Source of the DNA: Cryptomeria japonica
Lineage: Eukaryota > Streptophyta > Pinopsida > Cupressales > Cupressaceae
Length of the DNA: 64,000 bases
Reading direction: 5' to 3'
Assembly (NCBI RefSeq): GCF_030272615.1
Contig: NC_081414.1
Location: 783,718,119 to 783,782,118, forward strand
Below the pieces are notes generated by a model. That model was not told where the DNA came from. It did no database searches and saw only the letters and a program-made list of their open reading frames with translations. The position numbers and the translations under genes are program-made. This document shows, one piece after another, positions 24,061 through 36,106 of the stretch (the stretch's first letter is position 1; each line of letters starts with the position of its first letter).

Positions 24061-27000
24061 ATGAAATACATATCATGGAACATTCGCGACCTTGAGTCGC
24101 CTGACAGAAAATTTGTTATCAAAAGGTTTTTGGATTTGCACAAAAATTTAGATTTTTTGATGTTACAAGAACTTAAATCTATTGGGTTCTCCCTCGATGC
24201 ATCGCTTGACTTCATTTGGCGAGATGCAATCAAAATTTGTACCAACCACCTGAAAGGTAAAGGAGGGGTTGGGCTTCTTCTCGCCCCTAAATGGGCTATG
24301 CACCTCAAAGATAAAGGAACCTCTCCCTATAATAGAGTAGCTTGGGCTACCTTAGAGATGAAGGGTTCTTGCTTTGGCATATGCTCCATTTATGCTTCTA
24401 ACGATTATAAGGAACGAATATCCCTCTAGAATTGGTTAACTTCCCTCCCAAATATTCCCTGGGTCATGGCCAGGGATTTTAATATGACTGAATCCCAGAA
24501 TGACAAGGCTGGGGGTCTCCCGTTTGAATGGAAAAACTTAGAAAAGCCTCATTGGGATAGATTCAAACAACATTTGCAACTCTTTGACCCCTTGGAAGCC
24601 ACTAAACCTGACAACCCTAACCTATGGCACACCTGGTGCAACTTTCAGCAAAGCACCAATTGGATCTACTCTAGGTTAGATAGGTTCTACACTAATAAAG
24701 ACTTCTTCTCCTTTTCCCCCAACCAGTTTGGGAATGTGGTTGTAGTCCTACCAACTACCCTATCTGACCACTTCCCCATCTTAGCCATTATCAACATCAA
24801 AAACTCCATCACCCTTTGCCACTTCGGCAATAAGAAATTCTTGCTTAATACCTCCTTGCTGCAAGATGAGGATGTCCTTATTGCCATCAAATTAATTAAA
24901 CTCTTCAATCTGCAACCGCATCTCCCCCAATCCCCCTTGAGTAGATGGTAGATGAACATTTCTTCCTGGTAGATTCTTCTCCAAACCATTGGCTAGAAGA
25001 AAGCCAAGGACTTCAAGTTCATAGAAAAAAATCTTACTCTGCGCCTTCACTCCCTTGAGCATGAAATTCAACTCCAGCCCTCCTCCCCTACCTTGGCCAA
25101 GCAGGTCTCTAAGGTTAGAGATATCCTCAGAAAGCACCAGCAGGTTAAGATCAGAGGTGCTTTCATCAAAGCCCGTAACCATTGGCTCCAGTTTGGTGAT
25201 AAGGGCTCCAAAATATTCTTTAATTTGCTCAAACAAAAATAGATCAAGGAAAAAATTGATAGAATATCTATAGACAATAAGGAACTCCTTGATATCTATG
25301 TCATCAAAGAAGCCTTTGAAGTATTTTACAAGACTCTATTTACCTCTAAGGATAATGAGGCTTCGACAGATGCCCACACCAGATGTAGGAACATTATCCC
25401 TAATAGAATCTCTGAGGACGAATCCAGCCTCCTCAAAGCTAAGCTAACCATGCACGAAATCAAGGATGCCATTAAGGCTCTTAAGGATAACAAAGCCCTA
25501 GGCCCTGATGGACTTCCTACTGAATTGTACAAAACTAACATTGACTGGATTGCTGACAACCTCTATGATATCTGTAATGAAGCCCTTGCCACAGGCACCT
25601 TGGGGGAATTCATAAATAGGGGTATCATTAAGCTTATCCTGAAAGAAGGGGACAAAGCCCTGATTAAAAATTGGAGGCCATTCACCATCCTTAATGTCTC
25701 CTACAAGATCCTGGCCAAAGCCTTAGCCTCCCGACTTGAGAAGATCCTCCCCAAGTTCATATGTTCCACCCAAACAGGCTTCATCAAAGGCAGGTACATC
25801 CTAGAAAATCTTGTAACGAGTTGGGAATCCATGGAATGGGCCAGGACCTCCAACCAAGACACCGCCATGTTCCTTGTCGACTTTGAGAAAGCATATGATA
25901 AGGTGGAATGGAACTTCATCCTCATGATGCTCTCTACCTTTGGCTTTCCTAGTGAATTCTGTGACTATGTTCGAATCCTCCTTAAAGATGCATCTGCCCT
26001 GCTTGAGATTAATGGGACCCTCTCCCAGTCAATTCCCCTCTCTAGATCAATCAGATAGGGCTGCCCCCTTGCCCCTGCTTTGTTTGTCATTGCTTCTGAT
26101 GCCCTGTATTATCTCCTTAGAGATGACACCCTGCCCACCTGTGTCCAAGGCATTACCCTGCCGAATGACTCTGAGCTGATCAACATCCAATTTGCTGATG
26201 ATACCTCATTCTTCTTGAAGCTCTCAACACATAATATTGATTCCCTCAATCAAAAACTTGACATTTTCGGTAAGGCCTTTGGAGCCCAGGTATCCAACAC
26301 CAAATCCATTCTACTTGGTTGGAAAGAGAATCCCCCGGACTAGCTTCAACAGTTTGGCTATGAGTGGGGAGGACCCACTAAACTAGTCCGTTATCTTGGC
26401 ATCCCCTTTTCTTTATCTCCCTCTCTTAAGGACATGTGGGGCTGGGTGAAGGGAAAGATAGACAGTAAACTCATCAAGTGGGACAATAGGGTTCTCTCCC
26501 TGGCTGGTAGGATTCAAGTCTGCCGAAAAATCCTATCCTCATACAGTATCTACTACTCCTCAGTTTGGATGTTTAGCAACTACCAAATCTTTGAAATCCA
26601 AAAGGCTATCAGACGGTTCCTTTTGTCGGATGGGAAGGGTAAAAGGAAAACCCATGCGGTCAAATGGACCTGGTGCCACTTGGATAAAAAATTTGGTGGG
26701 CTAGGCCTTAAGGATCTTAGACTGCAAGGCATCTCCCTTGCAGCCAAATGGATATTCCACTGTTTGGAAGGGCAAGAACCCTGGAAAATCCTCATTAGGA
26801 ACAACATACAAAATGGTGTTCCCAAAATAGCCAAAACATGGAAAGCTCTCCCGTTCAGTGACCTAATTGTTGGCATCTTTCCCGTGTCTGTCCAAGGCAC
26901 CTGGGTGTTCAAATCTATCTGGAAATCCTGGGAGCATGTGCGTGGTCTAATCAGCAACTCGAGCATCAACTCTAATAAGTCCCTACATGGTGAAAGGTCA

Positions 27001-28098
27001 ATATGGTGGAACTTGCATCACAACTCCAAACCCCTTGCCCTAACCCAAGGCTACTCAACTAAGCATTGGCATAATAAAGGAATCAAGTACATTATGGATA
27101 TTCTTGAACATGATCACCTTATTAGCTAGGAAGCCCTTAGCACTAAATATGACCTCCCTGCATCTCATAAGAAGACATACAATATGATTAAAACTGCTTG
27201 CGTTCCCTTTAACCTCCCTAAGAACACCCATGTAGATGCCCAGAGGTACCTTTCATTCCTATGGAAGGATGGCTCTACCTTCCCTAAAATCAATGCCAAA
27301 TCTATCTTCGCCCTATTAAAAAGTGATCCGTCAGTGATTGAGCACGTCAACAAAATATGGTATGTTAATCTTAGCCCCCACACTTGGTAGCAATCTTTTG
27401 TGAAACTCTAGCGATCCCCCATTCCTCCTAAGATTCAGTGTTGTAGATGGAAACTTATGTTGGACAGATTACCTATTAGGATATCGGCTGAATATGACCA
27501 GTTCTCTGTCTGCAGAAAACCTGAGACTGTGTGCCACATCTTCTTTAATTGCCCCTTTGCTAGAGATATTTGGCTTCTGTTTGGAATTTCTATTGCAGAA
27601 TTTGTATTTCCTCTTGATATAGTTACTAGTTTTATTCATGGACTAAGAAAGGATACTAATCTTGTTTGGCAAATCTTATCTTCATATATTCTTTGGTTTA
27701 TTTGGAAACTCAAAAATGAGGAGAAGTTCCAAGGTATTGCAAGGGAACGCACTAAGTCTTTTAAAAAACTCACACATTACAAAATTGTTGTGCAGGTCTG
27801 TTTTGTGATGAATCTTGAGAGAAATAAGTTACTGCGGTTCCTAAAAGATGGCAGGGAAACCATGTTTGTTTACGAGATGCAAGATGGGTACAACTGAGCT
27901 AGGATCGCAGAGAACCAGACCTCCTTCGATAAGGCAGTGCAGAAGCTGATAAAGGATCTATAGGACAATAGGCCTCCTCCCTTCAACAGGATTGAGATGT
28001 GCTCCCATATCCTTGCTAGAAAGAAGGTGGTCTAGATGGAAGGCGAATAGGGTTGGACCACATGGCTAGAGGATCAGGATGAGATCCTCCAATTCTGA
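24061..28098 (+). pseudogene. LINE A ORF2 (endonuclease, reverse transcriptase, zinc finger)
   Basis: One frame of 4,038 bp without any frameshift runs from MKYISWNIRDL to a TGA at 28096. The APE-type endonuclease (24061-24822) shows SWN, LQELKS, DFNM, SRLDRF and LSDHFPI; the Gly of GDFN is Arg here. The reverse transcriptase (about 25450-26600) has GPDGLPTELY, NWRPFTILN, FEKAYDKVEW and the catalytic FADD at 26191-26202, with RQGCP changed to R-stop-GCP. A zf-RVT segment lies near 27450-27580 (WKLMLDRLPI...CHIFFNCPF). Internal stops are TAG at 24427, 24949, 24970, 24994, 25240, 26056, 26341, 27127, 27388, 27409, 27961, 28033 and 28048, and TGA at 27895. No RNase H was seen. Confidence 0.9.
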
Positions 28099-28259
28099 TT
28101 TATTCTGCTATGCCCCCTATTTTTGGATAGTTAGATAACTGTATATATTCCTCTGGTTGGCGGTTGAGGCCCTGCCCCCCGCTCCCTAGTTTTGTATAAA
28201 CTCTCTGTCTATATTTTGAACTCTTGATTTCTAATATAAAAAATATATATATTTTCTTT

Positions 28260-28589
28260 TTAAATTATTAAAAACATATTATAATATTATTAAAATTTAT
28301 ATATAAGTAACAAATAACTAATTTATTTTAACCATATAGTTATTTCTTATACCATATATGTTAAAATAACTAAGTGATTTTAAGCATAAGTAACTAAGTG
28401 ATTTTAACCATATATGTTAAAATCATATAGTTATTTCTTATATTAAAATCATTTAAAATAATTAATAGATTTTAATATAAAAAATAAATAAGTAAATTTA
28501 AAATTAAAAATAGTTAAATTATTTTAACATAAGAAATAACTATATAGATGTATCGTTAAAATGCAGTTTATTATTTCTTAATGTTAAAA
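28260..28589. repeat. AT-rich right arm of the inverted-repeat element
   Basis: It continues the unit interrupted by LINE A (TTAAATTATTAAAAACATATT, then TTATATATAAGTAACAAATAAC). It carries the same TTAAAATCATATAGTTATTT words as 17300-18480, here in mixed orientation. Non-coding. Confidence 0.75.
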
Positions 28590-28995
28590 TCATTTAATTA
28601 TTTTTTATAAATATAATATATATCTTACAATTAATTATATATTGCAATATACTTTCTATTAAAATAATTTAAACATTTAAATTATTATTAAAAAATAACA
28701 TCTAGTTTCAAGTGTTATACCAAAGTAAAAACTCTTAGAGAGAGATGCAACATTTACGGTGTCTTGTCCTACAACTACCAACGTCTCTCAATCCAAACGT
28801 TGACAGGACAGATTGCACAAAGCAGGTAATCTGGCGGATAGAGGGAGCAGCTAATATTTTAGATTTTAACAGATAAAAAAAATTAACTGGTGGATGTGAC
28901 AGATTGTATGGGCCTGGGAATGATTGGCCCGATGGCATGAGGGGCATGGAGAAGGCATGGCATGGGCGGGCCATTTTTTCTGTTGCATAGCCATT
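28590..28995 (-). repeat. Right long terminal inverted repeat
   Basis: Reverse complement of the left terminus, ending AATGGCTATGCAACAGAAAAAATGG when read outward-in. Compared with the left copy, several CG positions read TG or CA (for example TCGCTCG versus TCTCTCT, CCGTCAC versus CTGTCAC), consistent with cytosine decay in this copy. Confidence 0.85.
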
Positions 28996-29209
28996 ACTTA
29001 AGACATCGAGAATTATAATGAGAGATGACACTTGACGCGAGTCAGAATGTTAATAATTACGCGTGACTTATTAGTTGAATAGCAGAGAAGTAGAGAAAAG
29101 AGGAGAGCGTCGTACATAATTACGTGTCGACTTTTCTATAGTTGCGGAGAGATTCATATAATGAGAATATCATGCAATTTCCCTCTGCTTGTCTGAACGC
29201 TCTTTATGA

Positions 29210-30295
29210 AAATCTATATTACATATAAAATTTAATATCTATATTACATATAAAATTACATATAAAATTTAATATCTTGATGATTTTAAGATCTATATTA
29301 CATATAAAATTACATATAAAATTTAATATCTTGATGATTTTAAGATCTATATTACATATAAAATTACATATAAAATTTAATATCTTGATGATTTTAAGAT
29401 CTATATTACATATAAAATTTAATAATATTATTTATATATATAAAAGAAAATAATACCTTATTTTTAATAAATATATATTTTTTTAAACTATAAATTCAAT
29501 TTTTTCATAATAAATTATATGTAATTTTTTAAAAAAATATTCTTATTTATTTTTAATAGTATATAACATTTTGATTATAACATATATAAAAAAATTGATT
29601 ATATATAAGTAAGTAATTTTGACTATTACTTACAATATATATATTGTATTAAAAAATTTTATGTTAAAAAAAAATTATATATGTTAAAATAACTTATGTA
29701 ACTAAGTTATATATATTAAGTTATATATTATATACCATGATAAAAAAAATTTATATGTTAATATTACTTATGCTAAATTTAACATAGAAAATAAAAAATT
29801 GTATGTTAAAATTACATATGTTAAATTTAACATAAGAAATAACTTAAATGATTTTAACATAGAAAGTAAGTGATAAAGTATATGAATTTGTTTTAACGTA
29901 AGAAAAAAAATTATAACTTAATATTATTTATGTTAAATTTAACATAAAAAATACAAATTTATATGTTAAAATTATTGAAGTTAAATTTAACATAGGAAAT
30001 GACTAAATGGTTTTAACTTATAGATAATATATAAGTAAGTGATAAAACATATAAAAAAAATTAACGCAAATAATACTTAAAATTATTACTTATATATATT
30101 TAAAAAAAATTAAAATTATTTTATTTAAATTTATATATAATATATATTTTATAATCATTTAATATATATTATAATATAATTTTTATTAAAATAAAAAAAT
30201 AAAAAATCTAAACATATAAATTAGTATTAAAAAAATTTAAATATATAATTCATATTACTAATTGTAACTTTCAAAACTAAAAATATAACTTTTTA
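29210..30295. repeat. AT-rich arm of a second copy of the inverted-repeat family
   Basis: AT-rich DNA with TTAAATTTAACATA and AAATGATTTTAACATAGAAA words in both orientations, like the arms at 17000-18500. It ends at a GC-richer segment resembling the family terminus. No genes. Confidence 0.55.
29239..29420 (+). repeat. Three identical 54-bp tandem units
   Basis: CTATATTACATATAAAATTA... starts at 29239, 29293 and 29347, with a partial fourth unit at 29401 and a shortened one before at about 29213. The three full units look identical, which points to recent expansion inside much older DNA. Confidence 0.85.
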
Positions 30296-30420
30296 GGGCG
30301 GAAATGAAACTTGCAACAAGAGTACGCGGATGTGACAGTTTCTATACGGGCATGGGGATCGGGGCGATGCACATTTTTGCCCCCATAGCCAGTTGCTTTT
30401 TTCTCGATGCTGATACTATG
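30296..30420 (-). repeat. Diverged terminus of the inverted-repeat family
   Basis: GGATGTGACAGTTTCTATAC-GGGC-TGGGGATC...GGGCGATG resembles 28885-28935 (GGATGTGACAGATTGTATGGGCCTGGGAATGATTGGCCCGATGG) in the same orientation. It caps the AT-rich arm at 29210-30295. The small open frame here is explained by the repeat. Confidence 0.45.
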
Positions 30421-30759
30421 AGCATTTCAGATTACCATAAGTCAAAAGAAGATGAGCTAATTAGAGTGTTACGAAATGACTACTTGATTTAGGGCATAAG
30501 AGTAATATGTGCATGTATATGGGTTATAATATTGTTAAGCAAAAGTCTTTAAAAATTTATTAGGAATTTTTTATTAATTACGAAAGATGACTTACCTATC
30601 TACCTGATGGAAACTAGGAAAGAATCATCACTCCAGATATTTGAGTCTAATCACAATACTATGATATGACTCAAAGAGTAGAGCTCTTGAAAGCATGTGG
30701 TTCTAGAATAGCTAAACTAAACAATGATTAGGAAAATAAATGATCTTTTATAGTCCATG

Positions 30760-30942
30760 ATGCCAACAATCTATATAAGGCTCTACATATGGGTTAGAGA
30801 AATATGGGACTAACTCGTACTCTTTGTGGGAGATACTTAATTATGCTACAAATGAGGCATACGTACCTTACCTCCTTGTGGAATTTAAACTCACGAGCTC
30901 TCTTTCAAAAGAACAAGTTCTCCACCACTAGACCAACTATCC
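30760..30942 (-). mobile_element. tRNA-derived SINE
   Basis: On the minus strand there is a Pol III A-box-like TGGTCTAGTGG (plus 30925-30935) and a B-box-like GAGTTTAAATTCC (plus 30880-30892) about 33 bp downstream, in a tRNA-like head beginning near GGATAGTTGG. The body continues to about 30760. The head is too diverged to be a tRNA gene. The 3' end and target duplication were not fixed. Confidence 0.65.
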
Positions 30943-31105
30943 AAGATAAACCCTAAAAGTAAATAACTAACATGTAGAAGGGGTATAACCATTTCTAGAG
31001 ATCGAATGCCAAAGACAATGAGAGGGAAATTTGTGGATATGAGATTTATCCCTGCATATAGACACATTGCATTAAAGGTCTTGTTTGATAGTTGACAAAT
31101 TTATT

Positions 31106-31980
31106 GTAAACTCACTCTCTCTCTCTCTCTCTATGTTTCTATTCCTCTTTATTTGTCTTTCTAAACCTCTCTCCCTGTCCCCCTCTCTATATCTCCTTAT
31201 ATCTCTAGCTTTTGATCACCTTATCTCACTATATCTCTCTCTATCTCACCCTATTCCCCTTACTCTATATCGAGCTCTATCTCCCCCTCTATCTTCATCT
31301 CTACCTCTATAGTCCTCCCCCTCTTCTATATCTCCTTATACCTCTAACTCTCTATTACCCTATCTCACCATCCATATCTCTCTATCACTCCCTATCCCTC
31401 TTTCTCTCTTCCCCTCTATCTTCATCTCTATCTCTATCTTCGTCTCCCCCTGTCTATCTTTAGAGATGTGTCCCTCTCTCTATCCATCTCTCTTTATCTT
31501 CATCTCTACCTCTATCTCCTCACTACACGTCCCCCCATCTCTCTCTCTCTAGCCCTATATATATATATATATATATCTTTGTCTTTATAGCTATATCTTT
31601 CCATATCTCTTCTCCCATTTCTCTCTCTATCTCTATCTCATTATCTCTCGATCTCTCTCTACCCCCATATCTCTATATATCTCTATCTTTATATTTTTTT
31701 ATCTCTTCATCTCTCATTCTCCTCTCTATATATTTATCTTTTCCATCTCTATCTATCCGTATTTCCCCTCTCTCTTTATCTTTCCCTTTCACCTATATAT
31801 ACCTTTGCTTTTCCATCTCCTTCTCCATATCTATCTCTATCTCTATCTTACTCTCTATCTCCATTTACTTACCTCTCTCTCCATCTCTCTCTCAATATTT
31901 CCCCCTATATTTCTACCTCTCTCTATCCCTATTTCTTTGGTAGCCTCTCTCTCTTTCTCGCCCTCTCCCTCGATTGCAAA
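31106..31980 (+). repeat. Pyrimidine-rich (CT/CTAT) low-complexity tract
   Basis: Nearly 870 bp of CTCTCTATATCTCC-type sequence on the plus strand, including (TA)n near 31555-31576. Long open frames (31085-31312, 31212-31463, 31805-31990) arise only because such sequence lacks stop codons in some frames. Confidence 0.9.
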
Positions 31981-31989
31981 CATAACATA

Positions 31990-32204
31990 AATCCATTGGT
32001 AATGAAGGGTGATTATGTTCTTTATTCAAATGTTTTGTTTAAGTCATGCTTGGAACTATAGTAAGAGGATGCTTCTCTATTGAGACTTTTGTTGCACAAA
32101 CAAACAACATCATTTAGTAAATTTATGCAAAAAATAGACTTTTTTTTAGTTGAGTTTCCACACATATTCGACGTACCCGTTGCACACTAAGGTGCAATTG
32201 CTAG
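31990..32204 (+). mobile_element. Helitron 3' end
   Basis: GTACCCG is followed by a perfect 6-bp hairpin, TTGCAC-ACTAAG-GTGCAA (32180-32197), then TTG, then CTAG (32201-32204) and a T. Hairpin plus CTRR plus T is the classic Helitron 3' terminus. Upstream sequence (31990-32130) recurs in diverged form near 54000-54140. The 5' end was not located; the CT tract to the left may lie inside the element. Confidence 0.75.
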
Positions 32205-32559
32205 TTATCATTAATGGTTGCTATCATCTCTAATGCACTGCAAGACAATTGAAAAAATTGGAGCCCTCCATTATCATCCAGGCAAATAACATGTAGCAAT
32301 GTCAAATCCAATTAATCAACTATTTGACAGTACATTTAAAAGCTACGTATGAGATGTGCATCAATTAAGGAAATAATTAATCAACTGTTTGACAACACAT
32401 TTAAAAGGTATGTATGAGATACTATTTTAAATTGCTTTTTATTTAAATTTGTATTTTCAAGTAGGGATTTGTATGTTTATAATGAATTCACATTTCTTAC
32501 TTTGATATCAATTGTTTCTTCAATCAATTTATGCTTACATACATCTTTATATATCTCTA
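32205..32559. other. Spacer, no gene seen
   Basis: A sequence around TCAATTAATCAACTATTTGACAGTACATTTAAAAGCTACGTATGAGAT (32305-32353) is repeated near 32378-32421. No coding sequence was recognised. Confidence 0.5.
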
Positions 32560-33215
32560 CTCTCCACATTATTTCTCTTTGTCTACGATCTCCCTCTTCG
32601 CTCCATCTCCCCTCTCTTTATATCTCTCCCTCTCACTCCTTATATAATAATCTCTCTCTCACTCTATCTACCTATATCTCTCCCTCTCTCTCTCCCTCTT
32701 CTCTCTCCCACTCTCCCCCCCACTCTCTCTTTGTCTCTTCCCCTCCCTCTCTATCTCTCCTCTCTATCTCTCTCGATCTCTTCCTCCCTCCCTACGCCCA
32801 TCTATAGATCTCTATCTCTACCCATCTCCCTTTTTCTTCCCATATACCTCTCATCTCTCTCTTTGTCTTCCCATATATCTATTTCTCTTCCTCTTTCTCT
32901 CTCCCTCTTTCCATCTCTATTTTTCTGTCTCTACTCTATGTTTGTCTATTTCTATATCTATCTCTATATCCCTCTCTTCTTACCCCCCTCTCTCTATATA
33001 TTCTTCCCTCCCTATCTCTCTATTTTTATCTCTCCCTATACATGTATCTATCTCTCAATCTATTTTTCTCCCTCTTCTTCTGTCTCTCTATCTTTATCTT
33101 CACCTCTATCTTCCTCTCTCTACTTCCTTGTCTGCATATATCTCTTCTTCTCTCATTCTCCCTTTTTATATATTTATCCATCTCTCCCTCCCTACCTACA
33201 TCTCTCCCTCTGAGA
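32560..33215 (+). repeat. Second pyrimidine-rich low-complexity tract
   Basis: CTCTCCCTCTCTCTATATCT-type sequence. The 233-codon frame at 32512-33213 is Ser/Leu/Pro/Tyr-rich and follows from composition only. It ends at CTCTGAGAGAG, a small palindrome. Confidence 0.9.
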
Positions 33216-33399
33216 GAGATATTTTCTAGATCAATGATTGGGAATTTAGAAGAAGAATACAAAATGATTCAAATATGATTGTCGCACGCATTTTAGCTTT
33301 CTATGTTGGTGTTTATATTAATGACCTATCAAATATTGGAAACAAAGGGAGGGAAAGAGAATTGAAAAGCGGAGATGAGATAGAACGATAGGCAAAGAT

Positions 33400-34290
<891 letters not shown>

Positions 34291-34299
34291 CTAACAATG

Positions 34300-36095
34300 C
34301 ATTCACAAGTTTCCCAAGCTAGCATTAGATTATCAAGGATAAATCTTCCACCAATATAACCCATTTTTTCTAGTCTAACAATTTCCTTTACAATAGATTT
34401 TATTCTTATAGAGAGAGCCTTACCTACAATTTTATAGGCAGTACTTAAAAGAGTAATAAGGTTCCATCCATGAATAAAGTCTTCATGTTTCCCTTTAGGA
34501 AGTGGTTTAATTTAACCATTATTAATAGAGGGCCCTAAATATCCTTGTTCCAAATATTCAAAGCATAACAAGTAGAAATCCTCCTTGATATGTGGCTACG
34601 TAGTTTGATAATTTTTTATTGGAAGACCATCAAAACTAGGACTTTTATTTAGAGTCATGGAGAACAAACCACATTTGAGCCCTCACATAGAGAGCATATG
34701 GTATAAAAACTAGCTATACCTAGGATTCACCTTCACAAGAATGTGTTATTTCAAGATGTCCTCCAATATTGATTGAGAATATTGCCAATGATCACCTTGT
34801 ATAAAGAGATTCTCATAAAATTGTTGAAACTTAAGTTTAATATCTTCGACCTTTATTAGAAGTTTCCCATTTTCATCATGTATTGCTCCTATATATTTTT
34901 CCTTGTGCTTATAGTTTAAGAATTTGAAAAATTATTTTGATCTTTTATTACCATCCTTAAAACCAATTAAGTCTAGCTATAATTTTAGCTCTTTGACCCT
35001 TGTGTATATCGAGTTTTCAAAATTGACTCAATAGAGGCTATAGAAGTTTGAAAGATAGTATTACTTGGGTTGGAAATAAGCATTTTTCTAGTGTGTTCTA
35101 ATTTGCCTTGAAGAGATTTAACCATATGTTTCATTTTCCATGCAAGTATTTTACCAAAAGAGTGTAAGAAATTAACATATTGTGAGATTTGATGATGCCA
35201 CCATTCTCTATATGATTCTCTATCCTTGGGTTTGAGAATAGAGTTCCAAAATACCAATTAAAGTAGTGACACATGAAGGATCCTTTAAGTGAGACGTCTT
35301 AATCTTGTAAGGTAATTCGTTCACCCCACAACAAATTTTAGACCTTGAAATAGAACAAATAATAGGAAAATGGTCTGAGAGAGTAGAAGAATAGTCAACT
35401 TTAACCAAAGGACCAAATAGAACCTAAACCATATGCAGATTGGGGAAAATGTAGAATAAGTCAATCCTGCTGAATTTCCCATCTTCACCAAATTGACAGT
35501 TGGACCAAGTATACTAGTTCTAGATATGAGAAGAGAATTTGTTAAAAATTTGATCTAAAACCTAAATGGCATTAAGATTGTTTAACCATTTATCAAATTA
35601 ATCATAACCATGATTAGTCTAGAGCTAATCTAGCTACAATCTATAGAGTGTTATATCATATTAAAATCACCTCCTATGACCCAATCTAAATTAGGCAAAT
35701 TAGTATCAATCCAATCCCGTAATAAATTCCTGATTTTTGTATTATTTAGGGCATAAATAGAGAAAAACCCAATTGGCTATCCACTGGTAAAGGTGAGGAT
35801 CCACACACAATTGTGTGATGGGTCCTCTTCTTTATCAATGATATTTTTGAAACCATGAACACAAACCAATAACCATGCCTTGACCTTCCCTTTGACATGC
35901 ATGGAGAAAGGATGCATCTCTCCACACATTACAAAGAGAAAAATCAGTATGGGTCCCATTAAGCTTTACTTCTTGAAGAAAAACAACATAAGGCTTCCAT
36001 TTTTTAATAAAATCCTTAAACTCATATCTACAATGGGGGGTATACACCCCCCTAATATTCCATCATAACACTTTATAATTCATGATTGAGAAGAT
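34300..36095 (-). pseudogene. LINE C: endonuclease and partial reverse transcriptase
   Basis: From the right end the minus strand reads MNYKVL-stop-WNIRGV, CRYEFKDFIKKWKPYVVFLQ and EVKLNG (APE endonuclease), then LSDHFPI near 35375. After this comes a linker with GKLEHTRKML, and RT words LPKGKHEDF, TAYKIVGKALSIRIK and GGRFILDNLMLAWE near 34290-34440. The sequence stops inside RT, so palm motifs with the catalytic Asp pair are missing. The 5' end lies 12 bp from the copia LTR end at 36107, so the copia insertion may have cut it. Confidence 0.8.
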
Positions 36096-36106
36096 ACTTT
36101 TCTCCT

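Larger units (their letters stand above)
21823..28242 (+). mobile_element. Full-length plant L1-type LINE (LINE A)
   Basis: It starts at GGCAGGTG (21823) with a 5' leader of about 570 bp, then ORF1, ORF2 and a short 3' UTR ending in an A-rich tail (TAATATAAAAAA, near 28231-28242). The host unit on the left, CTAAATATATTTACTTT, resumes on the right as AAATATATATATTTTCTTT and then TTAAATTATT, so an imprecise A/T-rich target duplication is likely. Length and gene order are those of a complete plant L1 element. Both ORFs are broken by stops. Confidence 0.85.
16569..28995. mobile_element. Nested composite: inverted-repeat element split by a Helitron-like insert and a LINE
   Basis: The outer ends are long inverted repeats (16569-16960 and 28590-28995). 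Inside each lie AT-rich palindromic arms. Two insertions can be taken out by comparing with sister copies of the AT-rich unit: 18538-21789 (Helitron-like) and 21823-28242 (LINE). What remains, 16569-18537 plus 21790-21822 plus 28260-28995, is an element of about 2.7 kb. No transposase-like coding sequence was seen in it, so it would be non-autonomous. No clear target duplication was found at the outer ends. MULE-like, foldback and other TIR classes all remain possible. Confidence 0.65.

Noticed and set aside
24061-28098. Reassignment of TAG to glutamine
   Set aside because: All TAGs fit Gln, but the nuclear code of seed plants is standard, other ORFs in the window also carry frameshifts and TGA/TAA stops, and CHG deamination explains the pattern.
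30880-30940. tRNA gene on the minus strand
   Set aside because: A and B boxes are present, but no cloverleaf with anticodon arm could be drawn; it fits a SINE head better.
31085-31463. Leu/Ser/Tyr-rich open frames resembling membrane proteins
   Set aside because: Same cause: pyrimidine-rich simple sequence gives hydrophobic translations.
32512-33213. Open frame of 233 codons rich in Ser, Leu, Pro and Tyr
   Set aside because: It is the translation of a CT-rich low-complexity tract, which has few stop codons in some frames; no domain and no codon structure.
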